From Parelaphostrongylus tenuis (taxonomy: Eukaryota > Nematoda > Chromadorea > Rhabditida > Metastrongylidae), in contig JAHQIW010005183.1 in assembly GCA_019055375.1 (NCBI GenBank), positions 31,044 through 95,043 on the forward strand: 64,000 nt of DNA, written 5' to 3'. The position numbers and the translations under genes were made by a program. Below the pieces are notes generated by a model. That model made no database searches. It saw nothing but the letters and a program-made list of their open reading frames with translations, and was not told the origin of the DNA. Below, one piece after another: positions 45,485-58,400 of this stretch. The first letter of the stretch is position 1. Each line of letters begins with the position of its first letter.

Positions 45485-46880
45485 TCTTGAGCCAAACACA
45501 AGGTGCCACATTATTTTTTATTCATACAGCTGACGTTCCAACAATTCGCCGTTTCCAGAGCCCGGAAAGGTTATGTTGTTCACAATTCAATCAGTCGAAC
45601 ACTTCCATTACTCTATCACAAAAAAAATCATAGCTAGGTTTTAGCATCAAGCACAGAATGAAGTTACAACATACTTACCGCTTTCTATATGTCTTTCACT
45701 GAATTATTCAATTGGAGATCATCGGAAGGATATCACATAGGCTCGTAATGCATTCTCCCCATCAAAACAACAGCCTTATATAGGTCTCATGTCGCGAGTG
45801 ATAACGAGGCATTCTTCCCTGCGGTTTGTAATTGAATTGGTCGTGTTAATCCTAAACGCTTCTAAAATCTTTCGTACTGATGTTCTAGGAAGACGCGCAA
45901 GGATGGTGACTTTTGTGTCAAGACCTACTCGGCATATCTCTGTGCCCTATGCGTGCCTAACGAGGTATCTTGTTTAATATGACGTTTGTCAGCTAAGTGT
46001 TCTTCTATGCGGACATAGAGTGGCCTATCCGTTTCGCCAATATATTTATCGTCGAAAAATTTGCAAGAGATTAGGTAAACTGTTGCATGCAATCACCGTC
46101 TCTGCCGTAAGGACATATTTCGCAATTTTTACTTGTACGGAGGTAGTCATATAAGCGGTTGCGAACTAACTGGCGCCTTAGAGTATTCGGTGGTATCAAT
46201 CATATTTACCGACTGCTCTAAACCTACTTTTTTCAAACAACGTTTTTTAGCTGCACTTATCTCAGTTGCAAAGAACGGGAGGATGAACGGGGCTTTGTGT
46301 TCCTTGAAATTTTTGTTCGGAGGTTCGTTGCTTTCTCTAAACTTAGGCCAACGCGTTGCAGATTTGTAGCCATCAGAAATGGCTATTTTCCGAACGAGTT
46401 TCACGGATTTTACTTCCTCCTCTCTTCCAATACACACACTGGCGGCTCTTCAAAACATGTTTTTTTTTCCTGGCGTCTTTTTCGTGTGCGAGGGATGAGA
46501 GGAAAGGTATCAAACCAGCATATTCTTATAACTCGGCTTTTGGCACCACCTTGCAATGTAACGTTATTTAGCACTACATTGTATTTGATCCGTCATCACA
46601 GCATTATTTGTTCATTGTGCAGATGCCAGTACTTCTAGCATTCAATTCGTTATTCGCCCTCTTCTTGAACGGCGTAGAGTACTGGTTGAGCGAGTCTCCT
46701 TGCAGTCTCGAGGATAGCCATGCTGTGGCGTTCCATGGGACGTTATTGTTGACTGCCGGAGATAGTTAAGGGATGGAACACGGTTGCAGTCGTTACCGGT
46801 CAAGTTTATTCGCACATTTAAGAAAAGGAGCCGATTATCTTTTGGTATCTCACAGATGAATCTGAATCTCATCCATCACA
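45485..46880 (-). mobile_element. Penelope-like retroelement fragment (GIY-YIG), with an inserted repeat
   Basis: On the minus strand: RFICEIPKDNRLLFLNVRIN (46880-46800) from the end of RT; after the insertion, VCIGREEEVKSVKLVRKIAI and SAAKKRCLKKVGL (46440-46230), and the endonuclease region VYLISCKFFDDKYIGETDRP with LYVRIEEHLADKR (46080-45990), the best preserved GIY-YIG signature in the window. The tail shares CTTCTTGAGCCAAACACAAG with 28410. Confidence 0.8.
46573..46795 (-). mobile_element. Interspersed repeat inserted in the Penelope-like fragment
   Basis: Inverse copy of the repeat at 20000-20215. It splits the element reading frame: sequence before about 46570 and after about 46796 is continuous with the copy at 29540-29620. 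A CGTTA at both junctions may be a short duplication. Confidence 0.65.
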
Positions 46881-46904
46881 CACGAAAAAGAGTAAACATT
46901 TTTT

Positions 46905-47860
46905 GAACGTCGCCGGTGTGTGTACTGAAAGAGGAGAGAAAGTGCAGCCGGTGAAACTGGCTCGGGAAATATCCATCTCTATTACCTACAGATTTTCAAC
47001 CCCATAATATGGGTTTAGAGGCGACAACAAGCCTCCGAACGAAAATTCTAGCGAAAGCAGAATCCCGTTCATCTGTTTTTTTTTTTAACTGAGATAAATG
47101 CTATAAAACGTTGTTCGAAAAGAGCAGGTTTGAAGCAATCGTTGACGATCATTGAAACACCACCGAATTGTCTAAACGCCAATTAGTTTGCAACCGCTTA
47201 CTTGACCGTATCTGTACAACAGAAGGTTGCCAAATATGTCGTAACGGAAGACACGGTGATTGCATGATCGTAGAAAGAGTTTACTTAATCTCTTGCAAAG
47301 CGAGAGGCGAGAAATATATTTACGAGACGGGTATGCCACTCTATGTTCGCATAGAAGAACACCTAGCTGACAAACGTCGTGTAGATCGAAATACCCCGTT
47401 AGGCACCCAATGGCACAAAGGCATGACGGTGTAGATTTTGACATAGAAGTCACCATGCTTGCGCAGCAACGTAAATTACCAGCGCGGAAGATTTCATAAG
47501 CATTTTGGATTAACAAGACCAATCCAAATATAAACCGCAAGATTGAATGCCTCGTTTTCAATCCTGTATGAGCCAGTATAAAAGACAGTTGTTTTGATGA
47601 TTGCAAGCCTAACTTATCTCCTTATCTCCTTCCAGTGATCTCCACTATAATTATTCAGTGGAACACATATGAAAAGAGGTGAGTATACTGAGAATTGATT
47701 TTGCGCTTCATGCGAGTAAAATTTAGGTGTGGTGATTCTTTTCTAAAGAAGTAGTGGAGGTGTTCGACTAAATGGGTTGTGAACAACTTGACCTTTCCAG
47801 GATCTGAGGAAGCCGAAATGTCGAGACGTCAGCTCTTTGTGTAAAGGCTGATGTAGCACC
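46905..47860 (+). mobile_element. Penelope-like retroelement fragment, inverted partner of the previous copy
   Basis: On the plus strand: the GERKVQ-type linker, RQLVCNRLLDRICTTEGCQI (47170-47240), then VYLISCKARGEKYIYETGMP and LYVRIEEHLADKR (47280-47390). The tail at 47795-47835 has CCTTTCCAGGATCTGAGGAA and CGAAATGTCGAGACGTC. It starts within 30 bp of the minus-strand copy at 45485-46880, so the two are head to head. Confidence 0.8.
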
Positions 47861-47944
47861 TCATGTTTGACTCAAGAGAAAACTAGGATTTCCTAAACAT
47901 GGCGAGGCCAACAGATAGCCGGTTCTGGGGCTTGTTTCACATAC

Positions 47945-48183
47945 GGGCGTTAGTTCAATCGTGCGTCCATGGTGAATCACGTCCTCTACCTCTTTAAGGT
48001 CGGTAAATTGGCAATAGATTTTTCTGGGCGAACATATTCACTAACCTGATGTAAGTAGGTCCCCCAAGATTGCTGTGCGAGCCATGATGCGTTCAACGAG
48101 GTGCAGAATACTTAATAGAATCAATGGCTGGTAGCACATACTTAGCGCGTTGATCAATTCCACACGCTTCATCCTCTATCCTC
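47945..48183 (+). mobile_element. Degenerate SINE
   Basis: Recognisable pieces are TAGTTCAATCGTGCGTCCAT (B-box region), AAGGTCGGTAAATTGGCA, and the tail GCGTTGATCAATTCC...CTTCATCCTCTATCC. The A-box head is almost gone. Confidence 0.5.
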
Positions 48184-50148
48184 CGAAGAGTCGTACCAGA
48201 CAGTACTCATATCTCTCTGGTTTTGTGGTTGAGAAACTGCTTTGTCACCCGTTACTTAGTTTGTAAGAACGGAGGCTCTTTATGGCATTTATTTACTTTA
48301 TTTTAAGCTTTTGAATGAAAATGTCAAACTAGTTTTCTGCTCAAGTTACCTTGACAATGCAATGTATTATCCCGATCGGTGCATTCGTCGGAGTTCAGTC
48401 AGCACCATTAGGAACCGGCTTTGGTCACAGTGAGTTGGCAAACGATAACACACCATTCACAAAGGCCTGGAGTAATTTCGGCATTGTTGAGTTTTTGAAA
48501 ATATTTCATTAAACCTTAGTACAAGAATACTTTTTCCAACCTACTGTAAAAGCTTATCTGGCAGCGTCAAAGATTTTAATTCATTAGAACTTAACGGAAA
48601 ATTTCCAATTTTTCTCCAAATAAGTTACCACTTTTTCTATCAAAGATTTTACTTGACAAACCATTTAAACAAGAGATTAATACATTTCATTCAAAGCTCG
48701 GATATTGTTAGGGTTTTTTATCAAAAATTACTCAAATTAAAGCGGCAGGAAGTTTATTTTCTACTTTTCTGTATTCAGTCGATATCTTAACAGTCACAAC
48801 TAAAGTACAGGACGTTGCTCCTAGATACCTGCTCTCTATGCTTTCTATTCTATTGATATATTGATTCAGATGAGCTCCTTAGTGTAAGACGAAAGCTTAG
48901 TCGTAACCCTAAGCGGCTACTACATAAAATTAGGTAAGGGCGCATATCTACTGAATGTGTTGTGAATACAAACGAGAAAAGTTTTCAAAAACAAACGTTT
49001 GGGAACTAGTTACTACAAAGCGTTCCATTATGACACAGCATCCAAACTGATTGTTGAAATCGAATATTCAAGTTTCGAATGACGAAATCTGACTGAAAAT
49101 TTCCTGACTGAAGAGGATCACTGACGGAGAAAATGGGACGCTTCTGATTGATGAGCTCATCCACAGTATCCGTTTAAGTATCGTTTTACTAAGTGGATCC
49201 GGTGTACGATTTTTGAACGGCTCATGTTAGGATTTTCTACTAAAGAAGCCTTCAGCTGCATTAATGACTCAATCTGTTATGGATTGAAGACGCGTAGAAT
49301 ATGTGTGCTTGTGTCTATGCGTGTTGAACAATTATGCCTCCCATTATTCTTCAATGCTCTTCTCCTTTTAGAAGAAATACGTTTGTTTTTTTTGGCAAAT
49401 TACCCACTTTTCAAGTTTCTGTTACCCAGTATTATCTTATGGTCGTATGTTGACCACTGGCTAGACGTATCCTGCAATATGTGATCGTTGGTTCAAATCC
49501 ATACTGCAAACGAAACAAGTTTTCCATCTCAACAGGTTTGGTAAATTTGTATTAGACACCTTTGGTAAGACACTGATTTACTCACAACAGTAAGCTTAAC
49601 ACGTTATTTTCAAGCGAAAAATCTATTCCCTTACAACACTACTATTAGAATTAAATGGTCGTAATTACCAGAAACTGATCAGCACGCGATTGAAATGCTG
49701 TCCTTGCTATTGTATTTTTTCCAACTAGCGATTCTAACAGGAACATTTCAGGTTTACGTCTCAGCAAATAATTGAACTCCATTTGTAATTTCATCGCGAG
49801 AACCAATTGCCGATCTCATCATTGTGTTCAGTGATTACCGGTTATTAATGCGCTCTGTTTTCGATTTCTAGTATCTCCAATGGTTTCCGAGTATGTTGAA
49901 AAATCTCTAAAACAAAAATCTTGCAAACTTTTCATCGGACAGGAGTTTGAGTCGATTTTTATTCAGTGTCTCCTGCGCGCGATGAAAAGCTGTGAAAGAT
50001 GGCCTTGGGTGGTGGTGGTGGTGGTGATAAACTTGTTTCACTAATGTATGGGAGTTTTGTGTGATTGTCGGTCGATTTTAATTGTCGTGCAGATCGATGT
50101 GATGATGATGTTGTTTGTTAGTAGATGGCACATTTCATTGACATTCTC
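48184..50148. other. Spacer, nothing recognised
   Basis: AT-rich. A short GGT run lies at about 50010-50025. No supported reading frame. Confidence 0.5.
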
Positions 50149-50304
50149 AGATTGATGCGAACAAAGAAAGGTTACGAGTTCGTTTGAACGAGGTCAAGAG
50201 TAATCTCAGTGAGAGACACACTGAGACTGACCGGCGCCTGGCGATTCACAAAAGCGTTCGTCGCAACGAAACCGAGTCCTTCAATCACTCAGTCAAATAT
50301 GTTT
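50149..50304 (+). CDS. Possible unassigned exon, charged coiled-coil-like
   Basis: After a good acceptor (ATTCTCAG at about 50142-50149) the frame reads IDANKERLRVRLNEVKSNLS and ERHTETDRRLAIHKSVRRNE, strongly charged and helix-prone, up to a stop at about 50304. An overlapping frame (50209-50448) is also open. No family is recognised and no partner exon was found. It may be a lone exon, a gene fragment or chance. Confidence 0.25.
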
Positions 50305-50749
50305 GACTTCTGCATCGTCCACATCGTCTACATCCACACGCACGATGACGATCCATGGTGTATAGTTAACAACTATGGTGATCTGATTCGCCTTGATTTT
50401 TCAAATGAACGGAAAGATCTCAATCAGCTGTTGACCCGCTATACCTAAGAAATGGTTCATTTATTGGACTTCGCGCTTTTTATATCAGTAATTCCTATAA
50501 CTCACTCAAATTTGAGTTCATAGTAGGGTACGCGGTACCAGAAACTCAGATATATCCTCATTTTGCGCGAATTAAGCGGATTTGATAGTGGAATATCTCT
50601 TGAGAACACGCTGTATTTTTGAATTTCTAAGTGTTGCAATAAGAAAACAATCATGTATAGAGTTACTTAATCAATGTGAAAAAATATTGACCAAGTGTTC
50701 TCGAATTTTTGAAACTCCCGCAAATTTGAGAGTTGCATCAACGTCTACA

Positions 50750-51620
50750 AGAGCAGGGTTTTCTCAGCACATTTCAAACTTTTGCAAATTTGATTTTCAT
50801 GAGCAATAAAATTTGGAATCAATCAGCTTTTTTCACTTCCGAGAACATTAATGGAGCAGGTTACTAATGAATCATGGTACAGTGCCTACATGACCTATAT
50901 AAGTAAAAAGTTCTCAACTCAGTTTGAACTCTAGCGAATTTGATTTTCATGCAAAAAAAAGAGGTTGTTCTTAGTATCTCGAATAGACGCAGTCAATTCA
51001 CCACAATTCAGAGTAAAGAGGGTGTTTTGTTTGAGAATATTAACATCGGGAAGGTTAGTAGCGAAATATGGTACAGTACCTAAATGACTCACATAAACTA
51101 AAAGTTCGCACCTTAGTTTGAACTTTGGCGAATTCATTTTCACAAAGAAAATTGAGCAAGTTTTTATTATCTCGAGTGGATGGAATCAAATCAACATATT
51201 TTGGAGTCAACCGAGTTTTCATTTCTTCAAATAGCAGTAACATAGAGAAGACTAGTGCTGACTCATGGTACAGGCTTGTTTTTTAAATAGCTACTGTTGT
51301 TATAGTTTTTTCCTCTACAGCGCTCGCCATACTCCATCTGTGCACTTTCACTGATGAGCGTGTCGTTCGACACGACGATTCGCAGCGTGATCCCATCACA
51401 CTTGTGCACCACTGTGAGATATGGAAGCGTGGTATCTGCGTGGTGCTCTTGAATTTTCGAAAATCACACAAATGGATGAACTGCGTCATGGCCTATATGA
51501 ACGAAAAGTTCTAGCTCATTTTCAGCTCTGCAAGCTTGATTTTCACATGGAAAGCGAATTCAAAAGTTCTTATTATCTGGAATAGACGGAATCAAATCAC
51601 CATATTGGATGAAAGACTTT
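50750..51620. repeat. Diverged tandem repeats, about 170-200 bp period
   Basis: Three to four units share the order: ATGACC-TATATAA/GAACGAAAAGTTC, (T)TTGAACT, CGAATTTGATTTTCATG, then TATCTCGA(A/G)T(A/G)GA and GAATCAAATCA(A/C)CATAT. Units begin near 50780, 50890, 51080 and 51490. No coding content recognised. Confidence 0.55.
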
Positions 51621-52260
51621 TTAGCCATTTCTAAGTTTGTTGTATTAGTGGCTGTGACGAGGCTAGAGAAATCTACGAAACGTGCGAGAGCCGCTGGCAT
51701 AAGTAACCACGAAAAGCTAAAAAATCTCTCGGAAAATGTCGACGTTTGAAAACGAGGTTCAAAAAACAGTCGAGTAGAATGCAATGTCCAAAATGATCGC
51801 CACGTGTCGTCGACGTAAAAGACCTGACTATATTTCGCCTTGACAAGTCTTAACATTCTGTCTCCTAACTGAAGTGGAGAGTGCCTCAGACGCGGCGAAC
51901 GAAACTGTCGAAATGTTCGTAAGCCAGTGACAAAATAAACCTTGGGAATACTGAATGGTCCGCCAGAATATATCAAAGTTATTCATAAAAAGGACAGCAG
52001 ATTAGAAAATAATCCACCATCTTTTGGAGTCAGCCTGATTTTTCGTTTCCTCGGAGAATATTGACAGAGAGAAGCCCATTTGTATACGGTACAGTACGTT
52101 TTTCCTGTATAGCCACTGTTGTTGTTTTTTCTCTGCAACGCGCGCCATACGCTATATTTGTAAACAATTGTTGTAAGATGAGCGTGTCGTTTGACACGAC
52201 GATTATTCGCAGCGTGATCTCACCAACACACCATTGCGCACCACCACTATGAGACACAAG
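51217..52260 (+). repeat. Duplicated segment upstream of the astacin gene
   Basis: About 210 bp at 51217-51430 recur at 52000-52260: both contain TTTGGAGTCA/TTTCTTC-type sequence, GGTACAG, TAGC(T/C)ACTGTTGTT, and then ATGAGCGTGTCGTT with its palindromic partner CGACACGACGATT and CGCAGCGTGATC. The second copy ends about 240 bp before the astacin start codon, so it may carry promoter sequence. Confidence 0.6.
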
Positions 52261-52276
52261 TGGGCTGAGTGTCTGG

Positions 52277-52402
52277 TGTGTGTGCGTATGTGTGTGCATG
52301 TGTGTGCGCATGTGTATGTGTATGTATGTGTGTGTATGTATGTTTGTGTTGTAGACAGACGACCGGGTGTGTGGTGGTGGCGGTGGTGGTGGTGGTGGTT
52401 GT
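52277..52402 (+). repeat. GT microsatellite followed by GGT repeat
   Basis: TGTGTG-type repeats with interruptions (52277-52352) and a GGT-rich run (52370-52400), about 100 bp before the astacin start codon. It gives rise to several overlapping spurious frames on both strands. Confidence 0.85.
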
Positions 52403-52498
52403 TGGTGATGTGGGCGTGACGATGGACGGAAGAGAACTGAGCGCCAAGTCTCGATCGGGGTTTGGAGCGTTGTCCGTGACGGCCGACAACCAATCACT

Positions 52499-55400
52499 AT
52501 GTCTTCATTACGTTATGTTATTCTGTTCGTCACATTACTCGGTATTCTTCTCGGTTATTCGCTACGTGATGACCGATTACGATCGTTTGTCGTCGAGTTG
52601 TCGCCTGCTGAATCGCGACTATCGCGCCGACCCCGACACACTGCAAATGCAACCACTGATCGGCAACGATCTCATATGGGACTCACTGACGAACAGTACA
52701 ACACTGTACAGTATTACCTGACAAAACTGCGTGAATTAGGAAAACTACGACACCCTGATGAAGGCGGCGGCGGCGGCGATGGCGGCGGAGGCTATGGCAG
52801 CGGTGGTGGTGGTGAAGGCCAGAAGGTAAAATGGACTTTTCTTTTTGTGATTTCGTGATAAGAACTTATGATACATTCGTAATTATAGTAAGAATTATCT
52901 GATGGCAAACTTATATACCATAAAATTGCATCCATCGACCCGACATCCAGAAGATTTTTGGCGCAATTTCCTTCTTTTCTTGATATCGAACTTGAATAAT
53001 GATAACATCATCTTTCAATTGACTGTTTTTAACTATCGTTGATATGTGATTTTTCTTCTATGGGATTTCACAATAACAACCAGGTGGAGTTCATCGGCAC
53101 TCTTTTTGTGACGGAGATTTTTTATCAAATGCATAGCAAGCAACTTGTAATACTGTCAGGATGATTTTCACCATTGTAATAATTGGTAGACAGCGATGTT
53201 CCACATTGATATCGATCTTAATCCGTTGATAATAATAGCTAGAAGTGATCGATCAATTGACCCAGCTAATTGATCGGAATGTCATTTTCTTTCGATGTCA
53301 TGCACGTCGTTGTTGTTCGTATTGGCGCTAGGGATAATTATTCACTTGAAGACCAGCGCCAAACCATAGAGAAGATTTATCACGATACGCGTCCATGTTA
53401 TGTTATTGATACTCGACGCATATTGGACATTCAAATCGAGTTTTGAACGTCTTAATTGTTTAGCGGCTGATATGAATGCCATTGTATGGACATTCATATG
53501 GTAATGGTTGACAATGCTTTTGAACACTAGTGATTTTTGAACATTGTCGATGTGATAAAGCAGTTTGCCAAATTTGTGAATTTGTAGAAACACTAATGGT
53601 TCATGACAAGCAAAGAAAGCGAACGGCTTCGATTAGCTTCAGAAAGTTCATGTATTCGACTCCATTTGTAACGTTTTAGAAATGACTGAATCTAAATCTG
53701 TAGCGCAGAATGACCTGCGGTGGTCTGCCAATGTAATTCTACTGTTCTTGTTCTTCCAGACAGATATGAATGGTATCATGCTGCCGACAATGAAAAATTG
53801 GAAGGTGTGAAAATGAGCTAGAAACCACATTTGTGTTTTAGCGCCTTTCTAACCATTGCGCTACAGGCGCTTGAGATAGCTTTGAGTTTATCCAGTAATT
53901 TCGAATGATATGCAAAACTTTGGACCTCAGACGGGAATCAAAATCGCGTCCACTTTTTGCGGAGGCGCGTGCTATTAATTACACAACCGAGGCTACTGTT
54001 CTAATACCACGTTTCTGCGATATTAACAATCGATCTCTGCCATCAACTAACCGTCAATGGTTTGGCCTAAAATCAACAGGGTTTTTTTTCTATTTAACCA
54101 CTTCAGTGGTGGTATGATATTGCAGGTATGTATCCAATAATCTTGAGTGATGTGCAAAACTTTCACACAAAACAGATAAATACCTTATATCGCATAAAGA
54201 GTGGTGGGAGAAAGGGATCCTCGGTAATGCAAATAGTTAGCACTCCTTCTCGAAAGAGGTGAAAGTCGGGTTCACTTCTTGTTTGAGAACAAGGATGTTC
54301 TTTTAGGTTTGCTTCTGTCGATTTTGAATTTACTATTTAGATTTTTTTATGCGCATAAAAAGTGGTAAACTCGTTTCACATTTATTTTTTTCTCTTATGT
54401 CTTACATGTTAAGAATAAATCGTGTCCGCTCTCATGCAATACCTCTCTCTTCCGTTAGAACAGGTTATAGAGTTCTTTATGCTGCACAATCTTTCTTCCT
54501 TTTCTTCTGGAAAACTTTAAAATTTCTTGTGTTATTCTCGTACCCTATGTTCTTCCTACACGCATACCTTTTCTGCATATATAACTCTTCCGCGCAAGAA
54601 AACTCCGAGTGTGAAACATAATTTCATTTTCGCGTCCATACAATGCATTACGGAGACGTTTCCAAGAGCCAAGTCTACCTTCACAATCAGTGAGATTCGT
54701 GCTATAGAATGAATTTAGTATCATTTAATGAGCTCAAACAAAGCGCTGCAATTGTAAAACATGATTTTATTTTCACAGCCGCGGCGTATTAGGAATGTCT
54801 TTTTGGAAACCAAGTATGTGCCGAGATCGTTAAGATTCTAATTTTCGATCAGTGACTGAATTCCTATCGAAAATCTTTGTCCATGTTTGATGCGAAAAAG
54901 ACTTGTGAAAACTGAGGGTTGAGAACGACTATCACCGTTCGCAAAAGGTTAAAAAGATTTGCACGAATGCTATGATTGTAAGACGCATTATTTGAAAGTC
55001 GAGTTAGTCGACCATTCAAAAAGTGGTAGTATCCGTGGCGAAATTTTCTCGCTGATAGCACTCCGTACTTCGTACTGTTTATTATGGGAAGAGAGGCTTA
55101 CCAGTCATCAGGAGGCCATACCACTCACCAGTGGGGTTCAGACGAAATGGTCATTCCAAAATCGACCAGCTATCAATTTAGCTTGATTTATTCTTGGCTA
55201 ACCATCGTAGATGGTTGTATTGAGAAAAGTTGTTATCTTGTCGCTTAACAATGCGAATTATAGAGAATTTTCGTTTTACTAAGCCCTTAATTCGTCTATT
55301 TTTCAAATGAAATGGAAAGCATCATTATTATTCCTAATTTTATTGGCGCTTCATTCTCTTTTTCTTCTTCTCAATGTTACCACACAAGTCATTCGTTGAA

Positions 55401-58400
55401 CTATCACGTATGTCGCTATTAGTTCTAACCAGCTGCCGTAAATACGAGTTTCATTGTCGAGCGAGCCTTTTCTTTCTGGGACTTATGCATTGACATTGAG
55501 TAAAATTACACTAATAATATAACAAAGATTACTAAAATTGTACAGGGTGCAGGAAATATGTTGTAAATTTCGTATTTTGTTGATTTTGACGTTCATATAA
55601 TGTTTTTTCAATTAACTATGGTAATCTTATTGAACTCCTTGTTTAGTTTTGGTCAAGAATGTGTTTTATTTATTTGTCTATTTTAGGTGTACTTAAGTTA
55701 TATGCAAAAATCGACGTATCGCAGTAGTTAAGTTACACAAGTTAGGTATGAAAACTACCGACATTGTTAAACTAAGTGATTTCAACCCTAGAAGTGTCTA
55801 CAGCGCCGTGAGACGTCTCTAGGAAACTGGGGATTGAGGACCGCTCTCGTAAAGGTCGTTCAACTACCTCGTTTCCTCTAGAAAATAATCAAAAGATCCG
55901 CTGCCAAGTTCAATGAAAGCCGCGGCATTCGATGTGCAAATTGGCATAAAAGCTCGGGATCAGTTAGCAGAGCATCCGAAAGATTGTCAAAAATAAGCTG
56001 AGGCTGCGCAGCTGCAAGATCTCTCGTGTTTGCTTTCTCGACGAAAAGATGAAAGAAGAACGGCTATTAAAGTGTCGCCGAATGATTCGTTTGATAGCTG
56101 ATGCTCGTTTATCAAAGCTGCTCATTATGGATGAGAAAATATTTACAGCTAAACCACTCCACAATCGTTAGAATCGAAGTCAACTTCTCAAGAAAGCTCA
56201 CCAAAAGTCCAGAGTAGCAAAAACCATAGGCCACAGTCATTTTCAGGCCTCAGTGATGATTTGAGCTGGCATTTCTGCCACCTGAAAGACGCCGTTGGTC
56301 TTCATTAACAGAACCGTCAAAATCAACACTGTCAGTTATCAGCAGCAAGCTTACAGCATACTAGAGCCTTGGAGTACTCAGCACTTAGGTGGCAACGAAT
56401 ACGTCTCAGCAGGACTAGGGCCCTCCACATTCGGCACGTTCAGCGCTTGCCATCTGTTGTGAGCTGTTTACAGGCTTTTGAGGTAAGAAGATTTGATCGT
56501 CAAGCTCGCTAGATCTCATTTCGGTGAATTAGTCCGTGTGATTCATATTGGAGGAAGAAGTCCCGGTTACTCGTTTCACTACCTTGAACGCGCTAAAAAC
56601 TGCTTTGACACGCTCTTGAGACTAAATCACGGTGGACATTTTCGCGAGCGGAGTCGTAAATATATGAAAGCCATAGGAACTAATTTTTGAAACTTGTTAT
56701 AAACTTGTTCTTCGTTGTTATAGTCGTTGATCTATTAAACGTGATTATACCTTCAATTAAATGAATCCATTTGCCTATGCACCGCTTTTTTACTGGTGAA
56801 ACATCTGGGAGAATTAACAGAACGTTTTCTGCATCGTGTATTTTCCAAACTATGTATGGCGACCGACCGATGATTCATAACAGTTATTATTTGAATCCGA
56901 CATTTGCTTTTTCCGAAAATTTTGGTCTTTTTGGGCATTTCTTAACCATTCCACGGCCAGCCAATCGCAGAACAGCCAGCCAACATCCAAATCGCGTCCT
57001 TTAAGCGCCTCTTTTATGTGCAATGAAATTCATAGTAATTCAATAGTCGGTAACCAGTATTTAGTGAGGATTCAATGAAGTGTTTTTAAGACCACTGCTT
57101 CTTTCCCGGTTCGGTCTTTTTGTTTTGTTCGAGATAAAGGAATTCTTCAATGAAAAAAAAGCACAAAAAAGGTCAAAACGAGGTACTGATCAGCAGTTAT
57201 CGACTGGCTTTACATCTCATCGACTTTCCAAACTGGAATGAACAATATCGAATACTTGAATAATTTGAGTTGCCGCTAAGCGGAAGTTCATCAGGACAAA
57301 ATCAGATGCAAGAATATTTCCTGGGTGCTTGTTTTGATTTTTTATTAGTTCATTCATTTCTAGAGGGTCTTCCGGAGTTTTCATGTTGAAGTACGATGGT
57401 TCATAAAGCTTTACAGAACGATTCAATATCCACTTATGAATTTCTTGTGGTAGTGGTATCAAGAAACTAATTTCATCTTTTGAAAAGATGTGTTGAAGCA
57501 ACAGTGAATTCTTAGGAACATATTGTTTGTTGCAATGTCAAAGTTCGGCTTGAATGATAACGCTATGAAAAAAAGTAGTAAACGAACGAAGAAGTAAGTC
57601 AGATTAGATCAATACGATCAACAAGCGGAGGTACTATGAGTAATGGAAATCCAGAATGCTTGTCGATGCGATGCACTGATTGAGCGATAACCGAGGTGTG
57701 ACTTGTTTAAATTCAATCGGTTGCACTCAAACCTCGAACTTGTGAGTCATATATGCCTCATGCATGTTCTTATGATGTTATGTTTATGTGTAATTATAAA
57801 TTTTATACACTATTCATTGAACTTCTTGAAGTAGAGCGTTCACAAGTGGTTCCACTTGTGTTTGAAACAAATGCCATTAATTGGTGCTGAGTAGTTTTTT
57901 TTGTATGATTTAATGAAATCGTAATGAAATGTGATGGTCTCAGAAAAACAGTGAAAACTCTTCCCGACCTCCAACTCTTGTTCCTCAATTAAACTTTTGA
58001 AATGATCCTTCTCCATAGTTATATCGCTCTCTACCTCTCTTTTTACCATCCACTTTCCCACTTTCTCTCTCCGACTTCCTCTCTTTCTCTACCTCTCTGT
58101 CTCTTTTCTTCTTAATGTCCCTCTCTCCTTCTCTCTACCACTCTTCCTCTCTCTATTCCTCTCCTTCTTTTCCTCTTTCTCCCTCCTTTTCCGTTTCCAT
58201 CTCCATCTCTCCGTTTCCCTCCTCACTCACCCACTTCGTCTCCCTACGTCTCTGTCTTTGCACCTCTTCACGGATCCGTCATTTTTCTCTTTTGATTTCT
58301 GTGCTTTGAAAGTAGTTTAAGAGAGAAAGGGAAGCAAATGTTGTTATCTTTACTTTTTATGCAGACTGTTTACAAATTGGAGTGAAAAGAAGCAGACACA

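Noticed and set aside
51350..51390. CTGATGAG followed by a perfect hairpin (GTGTCG/CGACAC), resembling a hammerhead
   Set aside because: The GAAA core is replaced by GATT and the second copy at 52175 lacks the CTGATGA, so the hammerhead core is not present.
52203..52497. His/Thr-rich minus-strand frames near 52300
   Set aside because: They are translations of the GT and GGT microsatellite in several frames.
57217..57501. 94-codon minus-strand frame
   Set aside because: No domain, splice context or neighbouring exon supports it, and it lies in the astacin intron.
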